From Kiritimatiellales bacterium (GTDB taxonomy: Bacteria > Verrucomicrobiota > Kiritimatiellia > Kiritimatiellales > Pontiellaceae), in the NCBI GenBank assembly GCA_021734595.1, contig JAIPIO010000017.1:1-20705 (forward strand): DNA of 20,705 bases, in the 5' to 3' direction. Shown here piece after piece: positions 20,653-20,705 of this stretch. The translations under genes and the position numbers were made by a program. Below the pieces are notes generated by a model. It had not been told where the DNA came from. It saw only the letters and a list, made by a program, of their open reading frames with translations, and ran no database searches. Positions within the stretch are counted from its first letter, which is position 1. Each line of letters begins with the position of its first letter.

Positions 20653-20705
20653 TTATGACGTATATTAAACGTTAGGTATATAGAATAGGAATAACCTGTG
20701 ACGCT

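Larger units (their letters stand above)
20158..20705. other. AT-rich, repeat-rich region without a recognisable gene
   Basis: No open frame longer than a few dozen codons looks coding. The stretch holds a CTAACGTT repeat (20254-20277), two identical 22-bp near-palindromes (20423, 20514), short recurring ACGTCAT-type motifs and a stem-loop near the right edge. Base composition is visibly richer in A+T than in the genes to the left, which suggests regulatory or horizontally acquired DNA. Confidence 0.6.

Noticed and set aside
1..20705. tRNA or rRNA genes
   Set aside because: No cloverleaf with a CCA-ready acceptor stem or rRNA-like segment was recognised on either strand by eye.

Overview
The window looks like an accessory, polysaccharide-degrading locus of a marine member of the PVC superphylum, most likely a Kiritimatiellota bacterium of the Pontiella type. 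That placement is an inference. It rests on the density of secreted S1 sulfatases, a fucosidase-like enzyme, TolB-like/di-haem proteins, a RAYT transposase and heavily repeated intergenic DNA; no marker gene such as rRNA is present.

Layout. Positions 1-10771 hold a leftward run of seven genes. In transcription order they are three S1 sulfatases with near-identical signal peptides (10771-9347, 9282-7810, 7739-6324), a fourth sulfatase with a C-terminal beta-sandwich domain (6301-4163), a divergent GH29-like alpha-L-fucosidase (3992-2478), a fifth sulfatase (2434-854) and the start of a TolB-like propeller protein that runs off the left edge (694-1). A divergent IclR regulator (11004-11777) faces the run across a 232-bp control region and is the obvious candidate regulator. 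Then come a leftward FN3-containing secreted protein with a 46-residue peptide gene behind it (13509-11913), a decayed IS630-like fragment, and a very large leftward protein (17351-13995) combining a TolB-like propeller, two CxxCH haem sites and a C-terminal formylglycine-generating-enzyme-like domain. The right end carries rightward genes: an MNT/HEPN pair, a membrane-anchored hypothetical protein, a frameshifted RAYT transposase among REP-like hairpins, one 81-residue conserved-looking protein, and about 550 bp of AT-rich, repeat-rich DNA without a gene.

How the genes fit together. The sulfatases and fucosidase would be exported to strip sulfate and fucose from a sulfated fucan-type polysaccharide, with IclR sensing a breakdown product. 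All five sulfatases have a Cys-type C-x-P-S-R maturation motif, so they need a formylglycine-making enzyme. The FGE-like domain in the window lacks the expected catalytic cysteines, so the activator is probably elsewhere.

Most unusual content. (1) A 15-bp palindrome TTCCA-N5-TGGAA occurs 12 times exactly, and its clusters in front of three genes are phased at 21 and 31 bp, i.e. two and three helical turns. (2) A second hairpin repeat sits at sulfatase 3' ends and supplies their stop codons. (3) Lysine-rich tails or linkers recur in most of the secreted proteins.
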